Assembly: GCA_018971065.1 (NCBI GenBank)
Contig: JAGWVC010000031.1
Location: 1-37,738, forward strand
Source of the DNA: Sphingomonadales bacterium
GTDB taxonomy: Bacteria; Pseudomonadota; Alphaproteobacteria; Sphingomonadales; Sphingomonadaceae
Reading direction: 5' to 3'
DNA: 37,738 bases
Shown here piece by piece: positions 8,632 through 18,639 of the stretch. The notes under the pieces were generated by a model. The model had not been told where the DNA came from and ran no database searches. It saw only the letters and a program-made list of their open reading frames with translations. The number at the start of each line of letters is the position of its first letter. The stretch's first letter is position 1. Position numbers and translations under genes: made by a program.

Positions 8632-9554
8632 CCGCAAGCGTGTTCATCGACGGTGCCGCCGGCACCACCGGCCTCGAAATCGCCGATCGGCTCGCCGGCC
8701 GTGCCGAGTTCGCGCTGCTGATCCTCGACGACGCCAGCCGCAAGGACCCCGCCGCGCGCAAGGCCGCGCTGCACCAGGCCGATTTCGCGGTGCTGTGCCT
8801 GCACGACGACGCCGCGCGCGATGCCGTGGCGATGGCCGAAGGCAGCAAGGTCCGCATCATCGACGCCAGCACCGCGCACCGCACCGCGCCGGGCTGGACC
8901 TATGGCTTTCCCGAAGTGGTCGGCCGCGATGCCGTGGCGCAGGCCACCCGCGTCGCCAACCCCGGCTGCTATCCCACCGGCTTCATCGCGCTGCTGGCGC
9001 CGCTGCTGCGCGCCGGCCTGCTCCCGGCCGACTGGCCTTACGTGTGCCACGCGGTCTCGGGCTATTCGGGCGGCGGCAAGGCGCTGATCGAACGCTTCGA
9101 CGCCGATGCCGACATCGCCTGGCGCGGCTATGGCCTGGCGCTGGGCCACAAGCACGTGCCCGAGATGCAGCGCTATGCCGGGCTTGCCCATGCGCCGGTG
9201 TTCGCCCCCGCCGTGGTCCCGGCGCATCGCGGCATGGTCGTGGAAGTGCCGCTGCACCTGTCGCTGATGGCGGGCGCCGCTTCGGCCGAAACCCTGCGCC
9301 AGTGCCTGGCCGATTTCTACGCGGGCAGTGCGGTGGTGCGCGTCAGCGACGAATGCCCGGACGAACTGCTGCTGCGCCGCTCGGCCACGCCGTCGGACGC
9401 GCTGACGCTGCACGTGTTCGGCGCGCCGGACGGCAGCCAGGCGCGGCTGGTCGCGGTGCTCGACAATCTCGGCAAGGGCGCCAGCGGCGCGGCGGTGCAA
9501 AGCCTGAACCTGATGGCCGGCCTGCCCGAGACCGCCGGACTGGCGCTGGACTGA
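8628..9554 (+). CDS. argC: N-acetyl-gamma-glutamyl-phosphate reductase (type 2)
   Basis: This 308-residue enzyme performs the NADPH-dependent reduction of N-acetylglutamyl 5-phosphate to the semialdehyde in arginine synthesis. Visible features are an N-terminal nucleotide-binding start (IDGAAGTTGLEIADRL, 7-22), the catalytic cysteine Cys114 in ANPGCYPTG, the segment AVSGYSGGGKALI and the histidine-containing LGHKHVPEM. The length matches the shorter type 2 ArgC family. It overlaps the SH3-like gene by four bases. The gene does not sit with other arg genes here. Confidence 0.94.
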   Translation: MTASVFIDGAAGTTGLEIADRLAGRAEFALLILDDASRKDPAARKAALHQADFAVLCLHDDAARDAVAMAEGSKVRIIDASTAHRTAPGWTYGFPEVVGRDAVAQATRVANPGCYPTGFIALLAPLLRAGLLPADWPYVCHAVSGYSGGGKALIERFDADADIAWRGYGLALGHKHVPEMQRYAGLAHAPVFAPAVVPAHRGMVVEVPLHLSLMAGAASAETLRQCLADFYAGSAVVRVSDECPDELLLRRSATPSDALTLHVFGAPDGSQARLVAVLDNLGKGASGAAVQSLNLMAGLPETAGLALD

Positions 9555-9572
9555 ACGAGGCCCGATCGTGGC

Positions 9573-9604
9573 GGTCCGCTCGGGGGAATCACCCCGGACG
9601 GCCC
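9573..9604 (+). terminator. possible hairpin terminator after argC
   Basis: CGGGG at 9581-9585 and CCCCG at 9592-9596 form a stem with a six-base loop. An outer CCG/CGG pair (9576-9578 with 9599-9601) extends it beyond a small internal loop. It begins 19 bp after the argC stop. No T tract follows, so termination is uncertain. Confidence 0.35.
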
Positions 9605-9658
9605 GCTCGATCGCGCCGCCGTTGTCCGCCGATTTCGCAACCTCTGCCCAATTTTTAG

Positions 9659-10261
<603 letters not shown>

Positions 10262-10307
10262 GTGCGATGACAAAAAGTGGGCACCGGTTTTTGTCAATGA
10301 ATCGCAC
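10262..10307. repeat. palindromic intergenic repeat element between glnB and glnA
   Basis: Starting directly after the glnB stop, GTGCGAT (10262-10268) pairs with ATCGCAC (10301-10307). GACAAAAA (10269-10276) pairs with TTTTTGTC (10288-10295). A five-base bulge, AATGA, lies on the right arm, and the 11-base loop is GTGGGCACCGG. The core AAAAAGTGGGCACCGGTTTTT resembles short palindromic elements scattered in alphaproteobacterial genomes; this link is from memory and was not searched. As RNA it forms a 15-bp stem that may limit or process the glnB-glnA transcript. Confidence 0.65.
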
Positions 10308-10415
10308 GGCAACGTAGACAATTTCCCGCGCGCCACGGGCAGGCCCGGGCGCGCAAGGATCGGGAACGGCGCCCGCAAGGGGTCAGGGCGCGGTTTCCTT
10401 CAACTGACTGCCCCT

Positions 10416-10437
10416 TTCCGGCGTTACCACGCCGGAA
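10416..10437 (+). promoter_or_regulatory. stem-loop just upstream of the glnA ribosome site
   Basis: TTCCGGCGT (10416-10424) and ACGCCGGAA (10429-10437) form a perfect 9-bp stem with a TACC tetraloop. It ends four bases before the glnA Shine-Dalgarno GGAG (10442-10445). It could protect the processed glnA message or affect its translation. It does not resemble a glutamine riboswitch that I recognise. Confidence 0.5.
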
Positions 10438-10455
10438 CTTTGGAGAACCACGCGA

Positions 10456-11865
10456 ATGGCTACTGCAGCAGACGTCCTCAAGCGCATCAAGGACGAGGAA
10501 ATCGAATGGGTCGACCTGCGCTTCACCGACCCGAAGGGCAAGTGGCAGCACCTCACCATGGTCGCCTCGGTCCTGGGTGAGAGCGAGCTTGAGGACGGCC
10601 TGATGTTCGACGGTTCGTCGATCGAAGGCTGGAAGGCCATCAACGAATCGGACATGATCCTCAAGCCCGACCTCGACGCCGTCTATGTCGATCCGTTCTC
10701 GGCCACGCCGATGCTGATCCTGGTCTGCGACATCGTCGAGCCCTCGACCGGCGAACTCTATGGCCGCGATCCGCGTTCGACCGCGAAGCGCGCCGAAGCC
10801 TACGTCAAGTCGGGCGGGTTCGGTGACACCGTCTATGTCGGCCCCGAAGCCGAATTCTTCGTGTTCGACGACGTCCGCTTCTACGACGGCTATGACGGCA
10901 ACGGCTTCAAGATCGACGACATCGAGCTGCCCACCAACAGCAACCGCGAATACGATGGCGGCAACCTTGCCCACCGTCCGCGCGCCAAGGGCGGTTACTT
11001 CCCGGTCGCCCCGGTCGACAGCCTGGTCGATGTCCGCGCCGAAATGGTCTCGACCATGATCGAGATGGGCCTGCCCTGCGACAAGCACCACCACGAAGTG
11101 GCCTCGGCCCAGCACGAGCTCGGCCTCACCTTCGGCACCCTGGTGCAGACCGCTGACCGCATGCAGGTCTACAAGTACGTGGTGTGGCAGGTTGCGCAGA
11201 ACTACGGCAAGACCGCCACGTTCATGCCGAAGCCGATCAAGACCGACAACGGTTCGGGCATGCACACCCACATCTCGATCTGGGACAAGGGCAACCCGCT
11301 GTTCGCCGGCAACGGCTATGCCGGGCTGTCGGAAATGTGCCTGTACTTCATCGGCGGCGTCATCAAGCACGCCAAGGCGCTGAATGCGTTCACCAACCCG
11401 ACCACCAACAGCTACAAGCGCCTGGTGCCGGGCTACGAAGCCCCCGTGCTGCTCGCCTATTCGGCCCGCAACCGTTCGGCCTCGTGCCGCATTCCGTACG
11501 GTGCCGGTTCGAAGGCCAAGCGCGTGGAATTCCGCTTCCCCGACGCGATGGCCAACCCCTACCTGTGCTACGCCGCGCTGGTCCAGGCCGGTCTCGACGG
11601 GATCAAGAACAAGATCCACCCGGGCGAAGCGATGGACAAGAACCTGTACGATCTTCCGCCGGAAGAACTCGCCGAAGTTCCCACCGTCTGCGGTTCGCTG
11701 CGTGAAGCGCTCGATTCGCTGATGGCCGACCACGAGTTCCTGCTGGCCGGTGGCGTGTTCACCAAGGACCAGATCGAGAGCTACGTCGAACTGAAGTGGC
11801 CGGAAGTGATGCGCTGGGAAACCACGCCGTCGGCGGTCGAATTCGACATGTACTACAGCAACTGA
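10456..11865 (+). CDS. glnA: glutamine synthetase type I
   Basis: This 469-residue enzyme makes glutamine from glutamate, ammonia and ATP and forms a dodecamer. Visible motifs are FDGSSIEGW (51-59), the metal/glutamate segment [12 protein letters not shown], the ATP-binding [16 protein letters not shown], and the arginine-containing NRSASCRIP. Tyr398 in NLYDLPPEE is the adenylylation site of the GSI-beta type, so activity is probably controlled by GlnE and PII. It lies 194 bp after glnB, and the spacer holds two palindromic structures. A GGAG precedes the ATG. A strong terminator follows the gene. Confidence 0.97.
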   Translation: MATAADVLKRIKDEEIEWVDLRFTDPKGKWQHLTMVASVLGESELEDGLMFDGSSIEGWKAINESDMILKPDLDAVYVDPFSATPMLILVCDIVEPSTGELYGRDPRSTAKRAEAYVKSGGFGDTVYVGPEAEFFVFDDVRFYDGYDGNGFKIDDIELPTNSNREYDGGNLAHRPRAKGGYFPVAPVDSLVDVRAEMVSTMIEMGLPCDKHHHEVASAQHELGLTFGTLVQTADRMQVYKYVVWQVAQNYGKTATFMPKPIKTDNGSGMHTHISIWDKGNPLFAGNGYAGLSEMCLYFIGGVIKHAKALNAFTNPTTNSYKRLVPGYEAPVLLAYSARNRSASCRIPYGAGSKAKRVEFRFPDAMANPYLCYAALVQAGLDGIKNKIHPGEAMDKNLYDLPPEELAEVPTVCGSLREALDSLMADHEFLLAGGVFTKDQIESYVELKWPEVMRWETTPSAVEFDMYYSN

Positions 11866-11907
11866 TCGTTTCGCTGCGCTTCGGCGTGGCGAACATCACG
11901 CCGATCA

Positions 11908-11942
11908 CCCGGCGGAAGCACCACGCTTCCGCCGGGCTTTTC
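11908..11942 (+). terminator. intrinsic terminator of glnA
   Basis: A perfect 12-bp stem, CCCGGCGGAAGC (11908-11919) with GCTTCCGCCGGG (11925-11936), has a five-base loop and is followed by CTTTTC. It begins 42 bp after the glnA stop. The short T run and the stem strength fit a rho-independent terminator. Confidence 0.85.
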
Positions 11943-12018
11943 GTGCGCGGGAACCGCTGCGCCTGCCTCCCGTTTCGCCAATGCCGGGTCGCCACCGGTT
12001 TATCGCAAGGGGTTTGCC

Positions 12019-12177
12019 ATGCTGTTCTTCATCGCCGCCGCGCTCGTCGTGCTGTGGATCATCGCCTTCGTCGTGCTGCACGTCACCAGCGCGCTGATTC
12101 ACCTGCTGCTGTTCGCGGCCATCGTCATCGGCGCGATCAAGCTGTTCTCGTCCGGCTCGGGCGACGCGAAGGTGTGA
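12019..12177 (+). CDS. small hydrophobic membrane protein, lmo0937/DUF5670-like
   Basis: This 52-residue protein has ATG at 12019 behind AAGGGG (12007-12012). The sequence begins MLFFIAAALVVLWIIAFVVL. It has two hydrophobic segments, separated by the HVTSALIH turn, and a short polar tail (SSGSGDAKV). Length and layout match the lmo0937 family of tiny membrane proteins, which are often linked with stress responses but have no defined activity. It stands alone between the glnA terminator and the convergent tamB gene. Confidence 0.75.
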   Translation: MLFFIAAALVVLWIIAFVVLHVTSALIHLLLFAAIVIGAIKLFSSGSGDAKV

Positions 12178-12207
12178 CACGGTGCGGGGAGCAATGCCCC
12201 GCCCGCC

Positions 12208-15200
12208 TCAGTAATCCTTCGAAATCTTCGCGTTCACGCTCTGCCGCCCCACCGTCGAAACCGTGCCCAGCAGCGACAGCCAGTTGGTCACCCGGAACTC
12301 CAGGTTGGTGGCGGAATAGCCGCGCCCGTCGGTGACGATCTCGGCATAGAAGTGCCGGCCGATGTACTTGCCCGCCGCCACCCCGGTCTGCCGGTTCAGC
12401 GTCGGGTCGGCGTTGACGATGCGCAGCCGGTCCAGCCCGATCGCGCTGCGCAGCTTGTTGATCGGGTCCAGCCCGCCGCCGCCGTGCAGTGATGCCAGTG
12501 CCGCGCCCAGTTGCAGCGCCTCGGGCGCGGAAATCTGCGTGATCGAATCGCCGAACAGCAGGCGTGACAGCAGTTCCTCTTCCGGCATCGCGGGGATCGA
12601 GGAAAAGCTGATCTCGGGCTTCAGCGATGTCCCCGCCACCGTCACCGTCGCCGACAGGCCGTTCACGGCAGCGGTGGCGGCAATGTCCAGCCGCGGATCG
12701 GGCGGGCTGCCGCCATCGAAGTTCAGCCGCCCGCGGGTGATGTCGAAACGCTTGCCGGCGAATTCATACGTGCCCGAAACCAGTTGCGCCGCCCCGCCGA
12801 TCGCGGGCGCATCCAGCGTGCCGCGCAGGCGGATGTCGGCGCCCCATTCGCTGTCGATTCCCAGCCCCTGCACGCGAATGCGATACGGGCCGGCGGCATC
12901 GATCAGGAAGTGCCACGGGGTCCGCCGCACGCTGGCCGGGGCCACGTCGGCGCCCCGGTTGATCTCGCGGGTGCGGATCTGGGGCAGTTCCGCCGCTGCC
13001 TGCGATTGCCCCAGCCGCCAGCGCGCGCTCTCGATGGCCAGCCGCCCGGCGATGGTGCCGCCGTCGCCATCGGAGACGATCCGCATCGGCCCGGTCGCCG
13101 CCAGCGCCATGTCGGGCCGCGCCAGCAGCATCGCGTTGCGTACGCCCAGCTTGATGTCGATGCCCGGCCCCTTGTTAGCCGACATTTCGGCAAAGCTGAC
13201 CACGCCGCTGCCGCTGACGGTGCCGTTGCCCGCCGTCCGCCCCGCCAGCGTGTCCAGCGTCAACCGCGATCCGTTGAAGCTGCCGCGCGCGGTCAACTGG
13301 GTCACGTCGGTGCCGGTCTCCGCGCTCTGCAACCGCAGGTTGCTGCCCGCCAGCGATCCGCGAATCAGCGGTTCGTCCACGGTCCCGGTCACGTCCGCCG
13401 CCACCGCCAGCGGCCCGGTCAGGTCGAACGTCTCCATTGCCATCAGCCGCCAGATCGCATCCGCCGGCCCGTCATAGCGCAGTTGCGCGAACAGCGGCGC
13501 GGTGCGCAGCCGCACCCCCAGCGCGCCACCGGCGGCCAGGTTGCCGATCCGGGCCTGCAACCGTCCGCGCGCCTGCCCGGCCTCGCTGGCCACCGCGCGC
13601 GCCTCCAGCGCCGTGGCGGTCAGCGTGCCCACCAGCGCCAGGTCGATCGGCCGCGAGGTCAGCACCAGCCCCGATCGCGTCAGCTTCTTCAGCAGCAGCT
13701 TGGCCTCGCCGCTCGGCAGCCCCTCACGCGGGCGGGAATAGTGGAACAGCCCGGTGGCGGTGCCGCCCAGGCCCAGGTTGGCGAACGCCACGTCGCTCAG
13801 CGACAGCGGCATCGCGTCCAGCGCCAGCTCCAGCTCGCGCGATCCGGCGGTGAACAGGCCCGACGCGATCGCCCGGCCGCCCGCAAAGTCGATCTCCGCC
13901 GGCGCCAGCCGCCAGCCCCCCGCCTCGGCGGACAGGCGCGCGCGGCGCGGCATCCGGATCGCCTGTCCGGCAAAGCTGCCATTGGCCACCAGCGCCACGT
14001 TCTGCGGCGCCACGTCGCCCATCACCTGCAAGTCGAAGTGGCTGCCGCGCCGCCCGGCCAGCGCGGCGGTGATCCGGCCGCTGCCGTCGGTCAGCGTGGC
14101 CCGCGCCGCCACCTTGCCCAGGAACAGCCGCCCCCAGCCGATCCCCGCACCCTGCACGCTGCCGTCCAGCGTCGTGTGCCCTTTCGCCAGCAGGCCATGC
14201 GCGTCCAGCCGGCCTTCGCCGATGCTGATCGGCTGGTCGCCGCCGAACTTCGCGTCATGCACCGCCAGCGCCAGGTCCAGCCCTTCACCGCCGCCGCGCG
14301 GCGCCAGCCGCACGGTGCCGTCCACCCCGCCGCCCGCCAGCGTCAGCGCGCCTTCCGCGCCCGCCGGTTGCAGCAGGATCGCGCCGGTGGCGGCGGTGTC
14401 GGAAACCCTGAACCGCTCGATATCGATCCGCGCCACGCCTTGTGCGGGCACATGCAGCGCCAGCGCGCCAACGAACGGCCCGAACGTCGATTGGCCCTCC
14501 GTCTCGATGTGGAAGCCCTGCGGAACCGGCGCCAGCGCCACGGCCATGTCGCGCACGCCCGCCGCCGGGAACGGATCGGCAAACACCAGCCGCGCGTGCG
14601 GGCCGTCGCCTTCCACGCTGCCCTGCACGGTAAAGCCGCCATAGGTGGCATGGTGCCCGCTGCCCGAAAGCCGCGTCGCGCCCCCCTCCGCCGCCCCCGA
14701 AACCGCCAGATTCAGCAGCGATGCATCCAGCCGCGCCCGCTCGATCGCCAGCGGACGTCCGGCGCCGGTGGCAACGCGTCCGCCGAACCGGATGTTGTCC
14801 CCGGCCAGGCTCGTCAGCGTGCGGTTGTCCACCCGTGTCATCCGCCCGTCCAGATCCAGCCCCAGGTTCCAGGCGAGATTTTGGCCAGGCCCGGCCGCAA
14901 TCGCCAGCACCATCCGCGCCTGGGCCCGCGCCACGCCCACGTCGCGCAACGGCACCCCATGCGCCACGATCGGCCCGGCCAGGCCATAGCTGCCCTTGCC
15001 GATGTCGCTCTTCAGCACCAGTTTCGCCGCCAGCCCGGGGAAGGCAACGGTGATGTCGCCGGCATCCAGCCGGTTGCCCAGCAGCACCAGCCCGGCCTTG
15101 GCGGTGCCGCGCGCCAGCAGCGGATCGAACGTGGCATTGCCCGTCACCACCCGCGCCGCGTTCAGCGTCACCGGCATGCTCCATGCTTCGCCATGCCGCT

Positions 15201-16428
15201 CGATCCGCGTCGCCGCGTTCAGCCCCAGCAGGCGCGTGCCGTCCAGCGCTAGCTCGTCCGCCGCCAGCCGCGCCGGCGCCACCAGCGTGCGCAGCGGCCC
15301 GTCCAGCACCGTCTCGGCATGGAAGCCGCGCGCCACCGTGCCCGCCCCCAGCGCGCCAGCGTCACGCACCCGCAGCGCCACCGCCAGATGGCGGAAGCGG
15401 TTGCCGCCCAGGTCCACGCCACCCTCCGCCGTCCAGCGCGATGCCGTGCCATCCAGCGCCAGACTGCCCGCCAGCACGTTGTCGGCCAGCGTCGCGGCGC
15501 CGTTCACCGCCACCGTGCCGCCCAGCAGCCGCACCAGCCCCGGCCCGGCAAAGGCCTGCGGCAAGACCTGCCCGGCCACGCCGAACCGGCCCGAACGGTT
15601 GGTAATCGCCAAAGCCGCCGCGCGCTTGCCGCCCTGTTCGGCCAGCAGCCCGCCGTGCCATTCGCGCCACTGCCCCCTGCCGCCGATCCGCACCCGGCGA
15701 TCCTGCGTCGCCCCGGTCAGCGCCGCCAGCAATCCGCCCTTGGGCGCGGCATAGTCCAGCCCCAGCGCAAAGCGGTTGGCCGGCTCGTCCGCATCCAGCA
15801 GGCCCTGTACGCGATCGGGACCATTGGCCCCGCCGCCGGCATTGGCATCCAGCACGATTTCCGCGTGCTTGCGGCGGATCAGCGCCCGCGCGTGCAGGTC
15901 GAAGCGGCGTTCGGCACCCAGCACGCCTTTCGCCACGGTCAGCCGCTCGATCGCCAGCCGGTCGATCCGCACGTCGAAATCGGGCAGCACCGATGTCGTC
16001 GGTTCGGCCGCGCGCAGCGCCGGCACCCGCAACAGCACGCCGCGCTGCGATGCCAGCTCGCGCACGTCCAGCCCGCGCGCGAACCAGTCCAGCGGCCGCC
16101 AGTCCAGCCGCACCTGCGGCAGGCGCAGGAACACGCCCCGCGAATCCGCCACCGCCACGTTCTGCAACAGTGCCCGGCGGAAGATCGACCCCTCGATCCG
16201 CCCCACCGTTACCCACAACCCGTTGCGGGCCTCCCACTGCGCCAGCGTGTCGGCGATCATGCGGTGGCCGATGCCGGTGTCCAGCATCGCCACCGCCAGC
16301 GCCAGCAGGGCCAGCGCCAGCAGCGGCACCGCCAGCAGGTATTTCACCGCCAGCCGCCGCCAGCGCGGCCGCTGCCGGGCAGGGGGCGGCGGGGCAGGGG
16401 CCTGCACTGGCGGTTCGGCCCCGGCCAT
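12208..16428 (-). CDS. tamB: translocation and assembly module protein TamB
   Basis: This 1406-residue protein has a Pro-rich cytoplasmic start, one membrane helix (about 29-48), a long periplasmic beta-rich body, and the conserved TamB C-terminal domain (about 1090-1406). That domain contains FGDSITQISAPEALQLGAALA and ends in NWLSLLGTVSTVGRQSVNAK. TamB bridges the inner membrane to TamA and is implicated in outer-membrane protein insertion and phospholipid transport. Its ATG overlaps the tamA stop (shared ATGA), so the two genes are translated together. The length is in the usual 1200-1500 range. Confidence 0.95.
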   Translation of the reverse strand: MAGAEPPVQAPAPPPPARQRPRWRRLAVKYLLAVPLLALALLALAVAMLDTGIGHRMIADTLAQWEARNGLWVTVGRIEGSIFRRALLQNVAVADSRGVFLRLPQVRLDWRPLDWFARGLDVRELASQRGVLLRVPALRAAEPTTSVLPDFDVRIDRLAIERLTVAKGVLGAERRFDLHARALIRRKHAEIVLDANAGGGANGPDRVQGLLDADEPANRFALGLDYAAPKGGLLAALTGATQDRRVRIGGRGQWREWHGGLLAEQGGKRAAALAITNRSGRFGVAGQVLPQAFAGPGLVRLLGGTVAVNGAATLADNVLAGSLALDGTASRWTAEGGVDLGGNRFRHLAVALRVRDAGALGAGTVARGFHAETVLDGPLRTLVAPARLAADELALDGTRLLGLNAATRIERHGEAWSMPVTLNAARVVTGNATFDPLLARGTAKAGLVLLGNRLDAGDITVAFPGLAAKLVLKSDIGKGSYGLAGPIVAHGVPLRDVGVARAQARMVLAIAAGPGQNLAWNLGLDLDGRMTRVDNRTLTSLAGDNIRFGGRVATGAGRPLAIERARLDASLLNLAVSGAAEGGATRLSGSGHHATYGGFTVQGSVEGDGPHARLVFADPFPAAGVRDMAVALAPVPQGFHIETEGQSTFGPFVGALALHVPAQGVARIDIERFRVSDTAATGAILLQPAGAEGALTLAGGGVDGTVRLAPRGGGEGLDLALAVHDAKFGGDQPISIGEGRLDAHGLLAKGHTTLDGSVQGAGIGWGRLFLGKVAARATLTDGSGRITAALAGRRGSHFDLQVMGDVAPQNVALVANGSFAGQAIRMPRRARLSAEAGGWRLAPAEIDFAGGRAIASGLFTAGSRELELALDAMPLSLSDVAFANLGLGGTATGLFHYSRPREGLPSGEAKLLLKKLTRSGLVLTSRPIDLALVGTLTATALEARAVASEAGQARGRLQARIGNLAAGGALGVRLRTAPLFAQLRYDGPADAIWRLMAMETFDLTGPLAVAADVTGTVDEPLIRGSLAGSNLRLQSAETGTDVTQLTARGSFNGSRLTLDTLAGRTAGNGTVSGSGVVSFAEMSANKGPGIDIKLGVRNAMLLARPDMALAATGPMRIVSDGDGGTIAGRLAIESARWRLGQSQAAAELPQIRTREINRGADVAPASVRRTPWHFLIDAAGPYRIRVQGLGIDSEWGADIRLRGTLDAPAIGGAAQLVSGTYEFAGKRFDITRGRLNFDGGSPPDPRLDIAATAAVNGLSATVTVAGTSLKPEISFSSIPAMPEEELLSRLLFGDSITQISAPEALQLGAALASLHGGGGLDPINKLRSAIGLDRLRIVNADPTLNRQTGVAAGKYIGRHFYAEIVTDGRGYSATNLEFRVTNWLSLLGTVSTVGRQSVNAKISKDY

Positions 16429-18602
16429 CAGAACGCCTGCCCCAGCGCGACATAGACGCCCACCAGCGATTCGCCCGCCCGCCGCCCCAGCGGCGTGCCG
16501 ACGTCCACGCGGATCGGCCCGAACCCGGTCTGGTAGCGCAGGCCCAGCCCCGCGCCATAGCGCATGTCGGCAAAGTGGGGCAGGGCGGTGGCGTCGGCGC
16601 CACCCGCATCGAGGAACGGCACCACCGAGAACGCTCCGCCGAACAGCCCGGTCTTCACCCGCGCCTCCAGGCTGAATTCATACAGCGAGCGCCCGCCCTT
16701 CGGCTCGTTATAGGCGTTGCGCGGCCCCACCAGTTCATAGCCGAACCCGCGGATCGAGCCGCCACCCCCGGCATAGAACCGCCGCGACGGCGCGATGTTG
16801 TCGATCGCGGTGCCCGGCATCGCCCCCAGCCGGAACCGCCCGGCCAGCACCACCCCGCCCACCGGCTGATAGGCGCTGCCGTCCAGTTGCACCTTGGCAT
16901 AAGCATGGCTGCCGCCCGACAGCGCCACCTCGGGCGACACCCGCACCGCCAGCCGCCAGCCCTTGTGCGGGTCCAGCAGGTCGTCCGAATGGTCCAGTGC
17001 CGCGCGCAGCGGCAGCGCCGTGGTGACATAGCGCCGCCGCCCGGTGGTCACCCCGCTGGGCACGCCCTCGCGCTCTTCCGATGCTTCCGCCTCCAACCCC
17101 AGCGACCAGGTCCACGGCTTCTGGAACAGCAGCGTGGTCAGCCGCTCGTAACTGGCCGCAAACGCCACCTTGCGCGCGGCATAGGCCTCCAGGTTGGCGT
17201 TGTCGGCATAGACATCGACCGTCAGCACGCGGTCGCGCCCCAGGAAGTTGTTGCGGCGGAACGTCACCCCCGCCAACTGCTCGCGCGTGCCGATCACCCC
17301 GCGCAGCCGCAGCAGACCTTCGGGCGGGAACAGGTTGCGATGCTCCCACGCCGCCTCCAGCCGGAAGCCTTCGCCGGTGTCATAGCCGATCGCCCCCGAA
17401 ATCGTCCGCTGCGGCGCCTTGGCCAGAGTCACCTCTATATCGGCCACGCCCGGCTGGTCGGCGGCGGGCGGCGCGGTCTCCTTCGGGGTGACGTTGACGC
17501 TGGACACCAGCCCGGTCGCCAGGATCGCCCGGCGCAGGTCGTCCACCTCGCTGCGCTTCCAGATCTGCCCGGGCTTGAACCGCGCGATCTGCGCCAGATG
17601 CTTCGCCGAAAGGTAATCGGGCAGCGAACTGGCGATCGCGCCGAACCGGTATTTGCCGCCGGGCGCCACCGGCAGCGTCAGGTCCCCGGTCTCGCGGCGG
17701 TGATCGACCAGCAGCGACGGTTCGCCCAGCTTCGCGAACGGATAGCCGCTCTCGCCCAGTGCGGTATCCAGATGCGCCTGCTCGGCCGGCACCGCCTCGG
17801 CGTGCAGCGGATCGCCGGTCTGGATGGCGAAGCTCTTGCGCAAGGCCGGATAGTCGGCGCCGGTCCCGGCCAGCGTGCCCAGATCGATCGCGCCGAAGTG
17901 GAACCGCACCCCCGGCGTCACGTCGAACCGCACCGCCGGTCCGGTATTGGCGGCCACCGTCTCCCCGGCAATGATGCCCGCCACGGTTTGCAGCACCTCG
18001 CCTTCGTAATAGCCATAGTTGCGCAGCAGCCGTTCCAGCAGGTCGCGGTCGGAAGCGGCGCGCACCGCGATCTGGCCCACCGCGTCCTGTTCCTTGCCCG
18101 ATGCCGTCTGCAACGCCGAAAGCGCGCGGAAATGCGCCTCGAACGCGGGCCGCTCGGGGAAATTGCCGGTGTCGCCGGGATAAGCGATGACATAGCGCGA
18201 TGTGCGATGCTCGGCCTCGGCGTTGCGGCCTTTCGCGCGCGGCGGCGGGGGGGGCAGCGTTTCGATCGCGGCGGCCAGCGCCGGGGCCAGGTCCGGGTCG
18301 GGCGCCAGCGACACGAATTTCGGCAGGTCCGGACCGTGGTCGGGCCAGGGCACCGCCAGTTCGGGCAGCGGCGCCAGCGGCGAATCGGGGTGAAGCACCT
18401 CGCCGGGCAGGGTTATCACCAGCGGCCCGGCGGGGGCGGGCGGCACCTGCTGCGCCCAGGCCTCGGGCTGGGCCACGGCACTATCGGGGATCAGCGCCTT
18501 CAGATCGGGGTCGATCGCCTGTTGCGCGCGCGCGGTGCCGGCCGCGGCCATCGCCAGCCACGCTGCCAGCGCTCCCGCGCGCATCATCCGGCCGATCGTC
18601 AA
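16428..18602 (-). CDS. tamA: translocation and assembly module protein TamA (Omp85 family)
   Basis: This 724-residue outer-membrane protein has a signal peptide ending near ARA-QQ, a Pro-rich stretch, POTRA-like repeats (about 200-390), and a 16-strand beta-barrel (about 400-724). The L6 loop motif RGF (near residue 618, in SIRGFGYEL) is typical of BamA/TamA proteins. A TTG at 18602 is proposed as start, because AGGAGG lies four bases upstream (18607-18612). The ATG pair at 18587 and 18584 would be 19 or more bases from that site. An open frame continues upstream, but that part overlaps the arginyltransferase gene and is not coding. The gene is coupled to tamB. Confidence 0.92.
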   Translation of the reverse strand: MTIGRMMRAGALAAWLAMAAAGTARAQQAIDPDLKALIPDSAVAQPEAWAQQVPPAPAGPLVITLPGEVLHPDSPLAPLPELAVPWPDHGPDLPKFVSLAPDPDLAPALAAAIETLPPPPPRAKGRNAEAEHRTSRYVIAYPGDTGNFPERPAFEAHFRALSALQTASGKEQDAVGQIAVRAASDRDLLERLLRNYGYYEGEVLQTVAGIIAGETVAANTGPAVRFDVTPGVRFHFGAIDLGTLAGTGADYPALRKSFAIQTGDPLHAEAVPAEQAHLDTALGESGYPFAKLGEPSLLVDHRRETGDLTLPVAPGGKYRFGAIASSLPDYLSAKHLAQIARFKPGQIWKRSEVDDLRRAILATGLVSSVNVTPKETAPPAADQPGVADIEVTLAKAPQRTISGAIGYDTGEGFRLEAAWEHRNLFPPEGLLRLRGVIGTREQLAGVTFRRNNFLGRDRVLTVDVYADNANLEAYAARKVAFAASYERLTTLLFQKPWTWSLGLEAEASEEREGVPSGVTTGRRRYVTTALPLRAALDHSDDLLDPHKGWRLAVRVSPEVALSGGSHAYAKVQLDGSAYQPVGGVVLAGRFRLGAMPGTAIDNIAPSRRFYAGGGGSIRGFGYELVGPRNAYNEPKGGRSLYEFSLEARVKTGLFGGAFSVVPFLDAGGADATALPHFADMRYGAGLGLRYQTGFGPIRVDVGTPLGRRAGESLVGVYVALGQAF

Positions 18603-18639
18603 TGGTCCTCCTGCGATGCCCCCGGCAAGCGGGGCGTCA

